Positions 33,782 through 44,372 of a DNA stretch of 64,000 nucleotides are shown piece after piece. Source of the stretch: Aspidiotus rigidus (taxonomy: Eukaryota; Arthropoda; Insecta; Hemiptera; Diaspididae); the NCBI GenBank assembly GCA_035079385.1, contig JAVHKY010000061.1:434001-498000 (forward strand). The letters run 5' to 3'. Both the position numbers and the translations under genes were made by a program. The notes under the pieces are model-generated. The model was not told the DNA's origin and did not search any database. It saw only the letters and a list, made by a program, of their open reading frames with translations. The first letter of the stretch is position 1. The number at the start of each line of letters is the position of its first letter.

Positions 33782-34065
33782 TTAAAGGAGGGGGGTTGTT
33801 GGTAAATGAAAAACTCAAGCGAAAAATTTCATCACCTCGTCGGGATCCGAACCCGAGACCTTTCGCCTGCCGGCGTCGTTGCGGGTAGTGACGTACAAGT
33901 TCTCGTCGTTGGTAATTGGAAAAATTCGTGGAAGATTTGATCGCCCTCGTAGCTCAGTGGTTAGAGCAGTCGCCCGGCAAGCGAAAGGTCTCGGGTTCGG
34001 ATCCCGACGAGGTGATCAAATTTTTCGCTTGAGTTTTTCATTTACCAACAACCCCCCTCCTTTAA
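33782..34065. mobile_element. Palindromic element carrying a tRNA-like sequence
   Basis: Arms of about 95 bp (33782-33876 and 33972-34065, outer end TTAAAGGAGGGGGGTTG) are almost perfect inverted copies. The right arm plus the central spacer form a complete tRNA-like sequence; the left arm repeats its 3' half inverted. It looks like a SINE or tRNA-derived element arranged head to head. Confidence 0.75.
33943..34014 (+). tRNA. tRNA-like sequence or pseudogene
   Basis: 72 nt with a perfect A box (TAGCTCAGTGGTTAGAGC region) and B box (GGTTCGGATCC), D and T arms paired, and the inner five acceptor pairs intact. The two outermost acceptor pairs fail and the anticodon loop CCGGCAA lacks T33, so it is unlikely to be a working tRNA; GGC would be the anticodon. 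It may still recruit RNA polymerase III. Confidence 0.45.
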
Positions 34066-34528
34066 TATTACCCCCGCACGTAAGTATTGTGTCTTTCGTA
34101 GATGTTTTTTTATTCTTTTTTTGACGCAAGTCTTTACCCAAAGATGACAGATATATTCAATCAATGCCAGATGCATCAAACTTTGTAACATGAAGCGGCT
34201 TCTCCCACTTTTATTCTACAAATTCTGAGAACCTTCAACAGCTTCAGCTTCAAAAAAAGTACAAAAATTGCACTAAGGTCATCTTTAAATAGACTTGTGA
34301 GCATTTGCATTTGTCCTATCACATGTAGTACTCCTAGTGTAGGCATTTGACTCATTTTACTACAAGAAATCTTGTACCACAGAAAACAAAAGTATTGATA
34401 ATTACTTTGGGGTATATGAATAGGGGAGAAAAAACAAGAAGATTGATATAAGTATATATATATATCATATCAAAATGTGCAAATGCAGTGTCAGAAAGGA
34501 AATATTTGTATAAAATTCATATACCAAC
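34066..34528. other. Intron 2 near exon 2; no gene seen
   Basis: AT-rich sequence containing the exon 2 donor GTTGGT and a short TA-rich run near 34453-34466. Confidence 0.5.
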
Positions 34529-34729
34529 TTGAAAAAGTGCTGCAACTGCTTTTTTTAGATTTTTGATTGCAACATCTTCTTTTGGATTGAGCAAAATATT
34601 TTCCAATCGATGAGCACATAGTTGTAAAAGGAATGGTCCACTCTTGATCAGCTCCAATTCCAATCCCTCTTTTTTCTTGTAATGGCCTTCGTCAGCTTTG
34701 GACAGTGTGGAGAACGTCAATGTTTCAAT
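34529..34729 (-). CDS. Mtp: Large lipid transfer protein (Mtp-like), exon 2
   Basis: 201 nt, 67 codons, phase 0 at both ends. The acceptor is TTTCACAG before ATTGAAACA; the donor GTTGGT is weak. Key residues: KKKEGLELELIKSGPFLLQL, then RLENILLNPKEDVAIKNLKK and AVAALFQ. The ending N-(I/L)-K-(K/R)-…-A-x-LFQ is a hallmark of the N-terminal barrel of large lipid transfer proteins; the LFQ variant points to microsomal triglyceride transfer protein rather than vitellogenin. Such proteins load lipid onto apolipoproteins in the ER lumen. Confidence 0.75.
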
Positions 34730-34889
34730 CTGTGAAATAGATGATTTTGAATTCAAAATCAAACATTAGTATGATTATAGCACCAGTACAATACTAGTAA
34801 AGAAATGGGAAACTATCAGCACAAGCAAAAATAAATTGAGCCAACGTACAAGTTGGAATTGTCAATCCTCTCCAAGTGTTGTATAGTCT

Positions 34890-35138
34890 CAAATACTATA
34901 AACAATAATACCGGAAACTCCTACCAAAATACATTGAGCGCTTTTGGTCACGCGACGCAGCGCTACATAGTGTATGTTATATTATAAGCCATGGTCGGGT
35001 TTTTTGGGTTGTTGATAAAGCACCACTACAGGCAAACAATATACACAAATTCACAGTCACATTCCACATTAGTTCCATCCTTTGTCGCTTGTGTCCATAA
35101 AATTGACGAGAGTTTCTAATTATTGTTTATAGTATTTG
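34890..35138. mobile_element. MITE family M2, copy 1
   Basis: 249 bp with inverted ends CAAATACTATAAACAATAAT then GGAAACTC after a small gap. An inverted relative lies at 53605-53875 (shared GAGCGCTTTTGGTCACGC and GTTGATAAAGCACCACTAC-type blocks). No clean target duplication seen. Confidence 0.65.
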
Positions 35139-35364
35139 GTGACCAGAGAAAACCATCACACAACGCAGACTGAGACGCGTTATATTTCCCACTACCATTG
35201 GTCCTCTGTTACGCATTGCGCTTGTGGTATAAATTTCTTCATTCCCTCTTCCCCTGCGACTAAGGTAATTGTACAAGACAATTTCTTGTGGAACAGACTA
35301 TCGAACATCTTGTTGCATCAACAAATACACCGATAAAATTCTCTGGATTTACAGTAAACAATGG

Positions 35365-35840
35365 TTCTTACAAAAAATTTTTTGAAAAAAAAAATTGGTC
35401 CTGCTGAGAAAGTTGGTTGAAATGACATTATTATAACTGAACTTGAAAGAAAAAAGAAAAAAGAAAAAAAAATTTGAATTAAAAACACCCTAGTTACTAA
35501 ACAAAATAATAAATAATTTTGTGATCAAACATTCATATATACAATCTTTCAGCAACACTGCTGTATCCTCCAAACTTTCATAGCCTTTCTCATATCATTC
35601 AGACTTCCACCTATAATAAGAATGAATGACCTCTAGAGTTGTATTATGACCTTCTGTAAGTGAATACTACAGCGCTGCTGTAAGATACAACGTATAAATA
35701 TTTCATTACAAAATTATTTGATTTTTTGTTTAGTAACTAGGGTTTCTTCAATTGAAACCTTTGTTTTTTTCTTTTTAGTTCAGTTATGATAATGTCAATT
35801 CAATCAAATTTGTCAGCAACGCCGGATTTTTTTTTGTTTG
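35365..35840. repeat. Foldback family, copy 2 (see 3310-3790)
   Basis: Inverted arms include ACCCTAGTTACTAAACAAAA and its partner near 35725-35745, and TCTGCTGA/TCAGCA blocks further out. Related in sequence and layout to 3310-3790. Confidence 0.5.
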
Positions 35841-36599
35841 AAAATAATCTATTTGAACTATTTTTAATTGAATATTGAATCTATTATAGATACCTAAAAG
35901 ATACAAGATAGCTAACTCATCCGCCATATTGGTTATCGCGTTTGATTTTCAAAAATATCCGCAAAATTACCCTATATAGGATTGGCGCTGCGCTCACAGT
36001 AGGGCACCTTTTAACATTGCTGCTTGTGAAACATAGTAATTGTTTTTTGCAAATATCTCAGAAAATAAGTTTCAAATCTAAAAAATGATGAACAGAATTT
36101 ATTTGTCTTTCAAGTTTCTATCAAACGGTATACTACTTTCAGAATTTTACAAGAACATTTTTGGGGAAAAAATGTAAAATTAATTCGATAAAATATGAAA
36201 TTACAGGAGGAACAAATTTACATTGTCATCAATTTTTAATATTGAGCAATAGTTTTTTAGAAAATATGGAAAAAGGGGGTTAACCCCATAAGAAATAATG
36301 TTAAATTAGGCCGAGAACTGGTTAGCATACAACTGTACACGCAACAAGAATGCAGTGGACCAGTTTTCAACGTTTAGCGTATTCTAAGTTAGCCCTCTTG
36401 TTTTTCTAGTGCTCTATAGTAACTATGCAAACATTGTATCCAAAAACAATTCTTATTAATAAATTATCATAACAATTTCCATAACTTGTTCAAATTCCAG
36501 TCGTTCTACATTATCTTTCAATTTTTTCAAAGAAGAAGAGTTTATTATACTTAGTTGACAATGTTTAAAATTGAGTATATTCATCCCATCAGCTGCTTT
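35841..36599. other. Intron 1 sequence, no gene seen
   Basis: AT-rich, no coding pattern or clear repeat structure recognised. Confidence 0.45.
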
Positions 36600-36617
36600 G
36601 TTGAAAGAAAGAACAAG

Positions 36618-36635
36618 CATCCCACAGGCGGGGTG
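36618..36635. repeat. Repeat-end hairpin, decayed stem
   Basis: CATCCCACAGGCGGGGTG between ACAAG and TTACAAGGGTCGG. It is a mutated version of the 38698-38715 hairpin: one wobble and one mismatch in the stem. Confidence 0.5.
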
Positions 36636-37204
36636 TTACAAGGGTCGGCGAATGACTGAGTTATTTCTGATAAGAAAAATATCGATTGAGATGGACACAA
36701 GGTGAAGGAAAATAAAAATGATGAAATCTTGGTGCGCTACAACCCAACTAGAAAGTAGGACCAAGTACAAATTAAATTTGAATAGAGGATCACAAAGCTA
36801 GGATATCATATTCACAATCAATTTTTGATCATCCTATTTCCCACTTTTTTATTTATTTCATATTCCCATCGCGTTGTAAGACATTCCCTTTCATTTGTAT
36901 TCAATTCCATTTATATCGTTGGAACCGCCTTTTCAAGAATTCACATCACATCTTTTTGATTCTATTTGTAAAAGCTAACACTCAACAATTAATAAGCAAT
37001 AACCTGATGTAACCACTGTTGAGTACTAACAACGCTGATATTACACCCTTCCGACAATTGTCATTTTCATTATGAGATAAGAATATGGTAATAAGTACCT
37101 AACACAAATCCTAACATCACCTAGAATTGAAATCCTTGATTAATTAATACTACCCACAAACTTCATCCGTCTGCTCAAAACCCAACAATGTAATTATCAT
37201 TTTT

Positions 37205-37735
37205 GTACTACCGTACCTTTGTATTCAACTTCAAAGTATAAGTATAAATTGAAATTCAAAATTGAATCGTAGGTGGATCACAAAGCCAGGATACCGCATT
37301 CACAATCCATGATCAACTTTCAAGTCATTCTGTTCCCTACGTTTTTACAGACTTTTGATAGGGAATAGGGCATGTACATTGCAAAATATTGATTTAGATG
37401 ATATTTGGCTTCTCACTCGAGCGTAAGAACCGGTACTAGAAACTAAATGTATCTTATACTGCAATTAAAAGAATGAAATTTCGATAATTATTCAACCATT
37501 TGTTCATACCTCATACTTTTCACTTAGGTATTCACGTTCTATCGAATAGAACTAAAAACTCAGATTGGAGACTAGAATCATTGTAATTAGATACCAATTT
37601 TATGATCAGGATACTCAACCATCATTCATTTTAGATTTTGCTCTAGGAACCGCTTCGCACCATTCACATTGTTTAGACCAATTTCAAGAATTCATATTTC
37701 ATTACTTTCATTCTTTTCCACCGCAATAAGAAACA
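37205..37735. repeat. Direct repeat block, copy 1 (paralog at 40972-41690)
   Basis: Closely matches 40972-41690 over its length, except for the 160-bp insertion at 41333-41492; a shorter third copy is at 42760-43100. It preserves the uninserted site ACTAAAAACTCAGATTGGAG. Confidence 0.75.
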
Positions 37736-38286
37736 ACACGAAACAAGATAGGCAGAAAATTACGCTATCAGAATCAACGACGACGAAACGATGAACATCG
37801 ACCATCCAATATGATTGAAACCCAACACACATCCGCGCTGAAATCCTTGATTAATTAATAGCATATGCTAATTAATACTACCACAAACTTCATTTGTCTG
37901 CTCAAAACCCAACGATGTAATTATTATACTACCTTTGTAGTCAACTTCAAAGTACTTAGATCTAAGTATAGGTAAATTAAAATTCAAAATTGAATCGTGG
38001 ACCACAAAGCCGGGATACTTACCGCATTTGCGATCCATGATCGACTTCTAAATCATTCTGTTCCCAACGTTTTTATTCGCAATTATTCATTTCAGTTTCC
38101 CATCGCATTGTAAAAAATCTCGTTTCATTCGTATTTATTAAAGGAAAAAAAATTTATAATTTGAACATTCCATAAAATCAAATTTATTAATACGCTGATC
38201 AGGGCGATCACGCAAAGACATAAGAAACAACACGAAACAAGATAAGCAGAAAATTACGCCATCAGAATCAACGACGACGAACCGAT

Positions 38287-38546
38287 TCGGACCGGGCAGC
38301 GCTAGCATCGCGCAAAATTTTTGAATTTTTAAAAATCTCTCAAAAATATGATCATCTGAAAGAAAATTTTCCACTCTTCAATTTCGTTCTTTACGAGTAC
38401 ACGCCTAAATTCATTATTTTTGGAGAAATTTGAGAAAAACTAAAAAATCACCTTTGGTTTCAAGTCACGATCACCGTTCGCTTATCAGTAATTTCTAGGT
38501 ATTTTACATAGGCGACGCTAGCGATCCTACAATATGCCTGGTCCGA
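38287..38546. mobile_element. MITE family M3, copy 1
   Basis: 260 bp, ends TCGGACC…GGTCCGA, subterminal GCAGCGCTAGCATCGC matched by GCGACGCTAGCGATCC. AT flanks both sides. The paralog near 37790-37815 (GACGACGAAACGATGAACAT) shows the uninserted site. The second copy is at 58776-59052. Confidence 0.8.
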
Positions 38547-38697
38547 ATGAATATCGACCATTGAATATGATTGAAACCCAACACACATTATTTTGCGCAA
38601 AACGCAATGATATCAAAGAAACGAAACTACACAGCATACGGCTCACTCGACCATGACGTTAGCGTCTTAACTGAGCCGAAGAGGAAGAAGAAACAAG

Positions 38698-38715
38698 CAC
38701 CCCGCGGGCGGGGTG
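38698..38715. repeat. Repeat-end hairpin, stem CACCCCGC/GCGGGGTG
   Basis: Perfect 8-bp inverted pair around GG, preceded by AAACAAG and followed by TTACGAGGGTCGG. The equivalent place at 41957-41976 has a different stem with the same flanks. Confidence 0.7.
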
Positions 38716-39457
38716 TTACGAGGGTCGGTGAATGACTGAGTTATTTTTGATAAGAAAAATATGGATTGAGATGGCGGTACTATTGAGATCGACACAAGGT
38801 GCAGGAAAATAAAAATGATGAAATCATTGTACGCTAAGACCCAACTAGAAAGTAGGACCAAGTACAAATTAAATTTGAATTCGCATGAGGACACAACTGT
38901 AGGTGCGCTAGAGTCGTGCCCGAAAAGGGGATTCCGCAAAAATTGCCATAAACCTGTATAAAACTAAAACGGGCTGTATCTTTGTCAATATTGAAAAATA
39001 CAAAAAAGTAGTAAGAGCATTTTTTTATTATTTTCATTCATAGAATAACCTAAAAGAAGAACAAATTAAGATTTCAACAATTTTCTGTAACATCCCCTTT
39101 TCAGGCAGCTTCCAAAAATGGCCACCACAGTTTTTATAGAGGGCGCCTACTTTGTGTCCTCATGCGAATTGAGGATTACAAAGCTAGGATATCATATTCA
39201 CAATCAATTTTTGATCATCCTATTTCCTACTTTTTTATTTATTTCATATTCCCATCGCGTTGTAAAACATTCCCTGTCATTTGTATTCAATTTCATTCAT
39301 ATTGTTGGAACTGCCTTTTCAAGAATTCACAACACATCTTTTTGATTCTATTTGTAAAAGCTAGCACTCAACAATTAATAAGCAATAACCTGATGTAACC
39401 ACTGTTGAGTACAAACAACGCTGATATTACACCCTTCCAACAATTGTCATTTTCGTC

Positions 39458-40870
39458 ACGAGTCGGTATTTCGTGCCACATTGGGAGGAAAGTTGATTCC
39501 ACGAGTCTTCTTATGTTTGCACCACGGGTTTGCACGCTCGCGTTGCACGGTAATGCAATGCGTCTTGTATTCATGCTTCGGACTGTGGGTCTCTATGGAC
39601 TTTGAATGTTTTCCAAAATTTTTTACACGAAAAAAATACAGAGTACAAGAATATTTTTGGATTTTAACATTTTTTTCAAAATATTCTACTCAAAAAAACG
39701 ACCGAAGTACCAAAATATGTTTGGACTTTGAAAACTCCTTGAGATGAAAAAAACGACCAAGTCCGAGAATATTATTGGACTTCGTATATTTTTCAAGATA
39801 TTTCACACAAAAAATATTATTCACTTGAAAAAAAGACAAAGTACCAGAATATTATTAGGCTTAGAATATTTTCCTGGGTGGTTTCTTCAAAAAAAAACGA
39901 CTGAGTCCGAGAATAATACTGGACTCGGAATATTTTTCGAGGTAGTTTATTCGAGAAAACGACGGAGTATAAGAATTTTTTTGGACTTGGGATATTTTCC
40001 TGGATAATTTACTCAAAAAACGAAAGAGTTTGAGAATAATTTTGTACTTGGAATATTTTTTGAAATATTTTACTCGAAAAAACAACTCAGGTACAAGACC
40101 ATTTTTGGACTTGAAAAATTGTTTTGAGATGTTTTACTTGAAAAAACAGTCAGTTATATCTCAGAAAATATTGTAAGTCAAAAAATGTTCCAAAACTTCA
40201 TTCTTTTTCAAGAGATCACGAGAAATATCCCAAGCCCAAAAATATATTCAGGTACTTTCTTGTTTTTGTCATTTTCTCGCGTAAAATATCTCGAAGAATA
40301 TTCCGAGTCTATCATTCTAATATCATTCTTGGACTTTGTCATTTTTCAAGTAAAATATCCAAGAAAATATTCTCATACTTTCTTGTTTTTTCAAGTCAAA
40401 TATCTTGAAATAGGTATCTAAAAAAATTCTCTAAATCCAAAAATATTTTTGTACTTCGTCGTTTTCTCGAGTCAAATACCTCAAAAAATATTCCAAGTCC
40501 AGTATTATTCTCGGACTCTGTCGTTTTGTTTTGAGTAAATCATCCAGGAAAATATTATAAGTCCAATAATATTCCGGTACTTTTTCTTTTTTTCAAGTGA
40601 ATTACCTTCGAAGTTCAATAATATCCTCGGACTTGGTCGTTTTTTTGAGTAAAATATTTCGAAAAAAATTTTCAAGTCCAAAAATATTCTTGTACTTCGT
40701 GTTTTTTTCGAGTAAAACACATTGGAAAATATTCAAAGTCAATACAGACCCACAGTCCAAAGCATGAATTCAAGACGCAATACCGTGCAACGCGAGCGCG
40801 TGCGAACGCAAAAAATTCGAAGACTCGCGGAATCAACTTCCCTCCCATGTGGCGTGAAATACCGACTCGT
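39458..40870. mobile_element. Giant foldback element, 1413 bp, 9-bp target duplication
   Basis: Termini ACGAGTCGG…CCGACTCGT; ATTTTCGTC is duplicated exactly at 39449-39457 and 40871-40879. Outer arms of about 150 bp are unique (with GTTGATTCC and GACTGTGGGTCT blocks). Inner arms are some eight degenerate units of about 60-70 bp (TTTTGGACTTGGAATATTTT … ACTCAAAAAACGA…) running to a centre near 40165-40185 and then inverted. No gene. The 9-bp duplication and repeat-built arms match Drosophila FB-type and MULE-related foldbacks. The paralog at 37060-37095 is uninserted. Confidence 0.85.
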
Positions 40871-40971
40871 ATTTTCGTCATGAGATAAGAATACCCTAAT
40901 AAGTAACACGAATCTTAACATCACGTAGCTCAAAACCCAACAATGTAATTATTATCATTTTTGTACTACCG

Positions 40972-41690
40972 TACCTTTGTATTCAACTTCAAAGTATAAG
41001 ACGTATAAATTGAAATTCAAAATTGAATTGTGGATCACAAAGCCAGGATACCGCATTTGCAATCCACGATCAACTTTCAAGTCATTCTGTTCCCTACGTT
41101 TTTACAGACTTTTGATAGGGAATAGGGCATGTACATTGCAAAATATTGATTTAGATGATATTTGGCTTCTAACTCAAGCATAAGAACCGGTGCTCAAAAC
41201 TAAATGTACCTTATAGGTACAGGTACTGCAAGTTAAAAGAATAAAATTTCGATAACTATTCAACCAAACTGTTCATACCTCATACTTTCCACTTAGGTAT
41301 TCACGTTCTATCGAATAGAACTAAAAACTCAGGGCTGCGCTACAATGAAACAAACTGAGCAACGTGAACGAGCAACGGGCAACCGAAACAAATGAGTTTG
41401 ATTCGGCTGCTCGTTTTTTACACACCACTACCGGTTCAAAATTGCTCGTTGCGCGTTGCTCGTTGCCGAATTTCGTCTATTGTAGCTGCCACCTCAGATT
41501 GGAGACTAGAATCATTGTAATTAGATACCAATTGTTTCATCACAATACGCAACCATCATTCGTTTTATATTTTGCTCTACCTACCGCTTCACCATTCACA
41601 TTGTTTAGACCAATTTCAAGGATTCATACTTCATCGCTCTCATTCTTTTCCATCCCAATTGAGACGTTTAGTTCCATTTGTAGTCATCTG
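40972..41690. repeat. Direct repeat block, copy 2
   Basis: Same block as 37205-37735, interrupted by the 160-bp element at 41333-41492. Confidence 0.75.
41333..41492. mobile_element. 160-bp MITE with CTCAG target duplication
   Basis: CTCAG lies at 41328-41332 and 41493-41497. Imperfect inverted ends share GGC…GCTACAAT. Internal inverted blocks repeat GAGCAACG/CGTTGCTC. The paralogous block at 37551-37570 has a single CTCAG and no insertion, which fixes the ends. Confidence 0.8.
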
Positions 41691-41956
41691 ATAGTCATTA
41701 AAATGAAATAAACTTGTAATTTGAACATATCAAATTTATTGTAACACCAATCTTTTCAATTGGCAAACGTTCGACAATAAAGACGCTAGGTTTTAGTTTT
41801 AGATGGTTCCTACATTAAGGACGGTCGAACACAATCAAAATGCAAATTAATTGCAATGATAACAGGCAAAGAGCCAAAGACTCAAGACTATACAGCATAC
41901 GGCACACTTGACTGTGACGTCAGCGTCTTAACTGAGACGAAAGAAGAAGAAACAAG

Positions 41957-41976
41957 CTATGTCGCGGGCGACATAG
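41957..41976. repeat. Repeat-end hairpin, stem CTATGTCGC/GCGACATAG
   Basis: Perfect 9-bp inverted pair around GG between AAACAAG and TATCAGGGTCGG. Flanks match 38698-38715 but the stem is different on both sides. Confidence 0.7.
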
Positions 41977-42273
41977 TATCAGGGTCGGCCTGAATCGGAT
42001 TATAATATTAATTTTTCTTTATTTCAGTCAAAAGAGACTCGTCAAAAATCCAATAAATTTTTCTGATCGTCGTTTGTTTCACTAAAAAGCGCAAAATTGA
42101 AATACTTCTGCTATATAGTTTATACTTTTTGCTTTTCCAACATTTGCTTTGCTTTTCACTTCCAAAACATGTCACCGCTTTTCGCTTCAAACTTTTCGCT
42201 TTTCAGTTAATTTCCATCTCAGATATCTTAATAACTTCTTATCCTCGAAAAATCTAGTTGTTAATATTTTGAA

Positions 42274-42527
42274 GTTCCACAATTTGAAAATATTTCAAAG
42301 TCCAACAGTTGAAAATATTCCTTTCAAAGTCCAACAGTTGAAAATATTTCCAAGTCCAAGAATTAAAAATGAAAAACTTTATTACAAGTCCGAGAAGTAT
42401 GAAAATATTTCAAAGTCCAACAATTGGAGAATAATTCCAAGTCCAACAGTTTAAAATATTTTCAAGTCCAAGAAGTACAAAAAGTCCCTCGCCATCATTC
42501 TTACTCGCCTCTTACTCCGAGTATGGC
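42274..42527. repeat. Single arm of the 5960-6338 foldback family
   Basis: Repeats of TTGAAAATATTTCAAAGTCC type followed by ATCATTCTTACTCGC…CTCCGAGTATGGC, the same end as the foldback in the hAT gene; no second arm. Confidence 0.65.
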
Positions 42528-43477
42528 AGTAAACCGACGGGTTACCCCATCTCAGTTACATAAACTTGCGGATGAAACGACAGAATGAGACAATCAAAAC
42601 GCAATAACGCATAAAAATAACCACACCTTACTGCATCGTGGACAGGCCGTGACGCGAGCGTCTGAACTTACCCCAAGAAAGAAAGAAAGAAACAGAAACA
42701 AACGCCCAACAACTAGGCATTCCATCAAAACAAAATTTTTGGATTCCAATACATATTCGTATACATTGCAAAATATTGATTGTGTAAGATGATATTTGGC
42801 TTCTAACACCAGGCGTAAGAACCGGCACTAGAAACTAAATGTACCTTGCAAGTTGAAATAATAAAATTTCGATAATTATTCATCCAAACTGTTCATCATA
42901 CCTCATATACTTTCCACTCAGGTACTCACGTTCTATCGAATAGAACTACAAACTCAGATTGGAGACTAGAATCATTGTAATTAGATACCGATTTTATGAT
43001 CAGGATACTCAACAATCATTCACTTTAGATTTTGGTCTAAGTACCACTGCACCATTCACATTGTTTGGACCAATTTCAGGGAATTCACATTTGATTACTC
43101 TATCTATATTCTTTCCTAATATTATTTACAACTCTCGTTATCAACGCACAAAAAAGCTTGAAAGTTTCAATTGTTAATAACGACAGTTCCGAATAATATT
43201 AAGAGTTCTGATTCAATGTAAATCTGTATCAAACTATCACCTAACACTTCGAAAGAATTCAGAACAATTGGTTCATTTTGCGGATCATAATTAGTCGCCT
43301 CGGAATCAACCTACATTCTTGTATATTTATGCGTGTTTCTTCTGTGCGAAGCATACCCTTAATGCTTAACCAATGATAGGTTCATGAAAATGGTTTGTGC
43401 TCGTTTCAACATTATAAATACAGATTCGAGTCTTCAATGAATAATTACAAGAATTCACATTTTATTACTCTATATAT

Positions 43478-43734
43478 GTGGTGTAACGCGAGAAAAGGGA
43501 CCAGTCTGGCCTGAGCGGTTCTTCACAGAACAGGTGTTCAAAGTTGAAAATCGTAATATCTCGCGTTAGAGTGAACGGATTTTCGTGAAATTTAGAGACA
43601 TTAACACCTATTCTGTGAAGAACCGCTCAGGCCAGACTGGTCCCTTTTCTCGCGTTACACCTATTCAACTATCAACACGTGCGCTGTGGAAAAACGCTTC
43701 GGCCAGACTGGTCCCTTTTCTCGCGTTGCACCAC
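43478..43734. mobile_element. Three-arm foldback element
   Basis: Ends GTGGTGTAACGCG…CGCGTTGCACCAC flanked by ATAT. The left arm (GAAAAGGGACCAGTCTGGCC) is matched inverted twice: near 43629-43661 and again near 43700-43734. Adjacent related sequence (43090-43115) shows the plausible uninserted context. Confidence 0.7.
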
Positions 43735-44131
43735 ATATTCTTTCCCATCGCAATTAGGATGTTTGGTTCCATTCCTAGTCGATCTTTTCAATTGGAGAAC
43801 GTTCGATAATAAAGACAAGACGCTACTATTTTTATTGTTTCATTCCTTCTCGTCATCACAACGAATTACTCAGCAGCGGCTAGCTAATTAATCAATAATA
43901 TTCATAAATAAACTAACTGTTCCCAGATGAGAACGAAAATAAATTTATAATTTGAATCAAATTTATTAATACGCTGATGAATGCAAACACGCAATCCAAG
44001 ATAGGAGAAACAACACAAAAACACATTAGGCTAGGCGTACGTACACGGTACAAAGAACTAAAGACACGAAACTACACAGCATACGGCTCACTCGACCATG
44101 ACGTCAGCGTCTTAACTCAGACGAAGAAAAA

Positions 44132-44362
44132 AGTGATTACAATATGGTCGGCTTCCGCGACGCGAGCCGACCCTAAAAAGTGATTACAATACGGTCGGCT
44201 AAACCCGGGGCCGACCCTAAAAAGTGATTACAATACGGTCGACTCTGCGACACGCGCCGACCCTAAAAAAGCGATTGGAAATGGTTCATGCCTCGTAGGA
44301 CACGGCATAAACCTAAAAAAGCCATTGCAAGTGGTTCATGACTTGTAGAACGAGCATGAACC
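44132..44362. repeat. Tandem array of five hairpin units
   Basis: Units of 44-50 bp each begin AAAAAG(T/C)GATT or a variant, run into a stem, and end with (C/A)CCTAAAAA. Stems: GGTCGGCT/AGCCGACC, GGTCGGC/GCCGACC, GGTCG…GCCGACC, then GGTTCATGCC/GGCATAAACC and GGTTCATG/CATGAACC. The loop sequences differ in every unit. Not a CRISPR array. A lone unit is at about 2285-2322. Confidence 0.7.
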
Positions 44363-44372
44363 TAAAAACACG

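Larger units (their letters stand above)
36600..44372. repeat. Mosaic of related repeats with nested insertions
   Basis: Blocks recur in the same order several times: a CACTCGACCATGACGTCAGC-type segment ending in a hairpin (36618, 38698, 41957, 44132), a segment with CACAAAGCCAGGATACCGCA, one with GGAGACTAGAATCATTGTAA, and one with TCACATTGTTTAGACCAATT. The pieces look like a dispersed repeat family piled up by repeated insertion or duplication. Other elements (38287-38546, 39458-40870, 41333-41492, 42274-42527, 43478-43734) sit inside it. Confidence 0.65.

Noticed and set aside
33943..34014. Functional tRNA-Ala gene
   Set aside because: Two terminal acceptor mismatches and no T33 in the anticodon loop; embedded in a palindromic repeat.
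44132..44362. CRISPR-like array
   Set aside because: Units are imperfect, the stem itself varies, and the window is eukaryotic; treated as a hairpin satellite.
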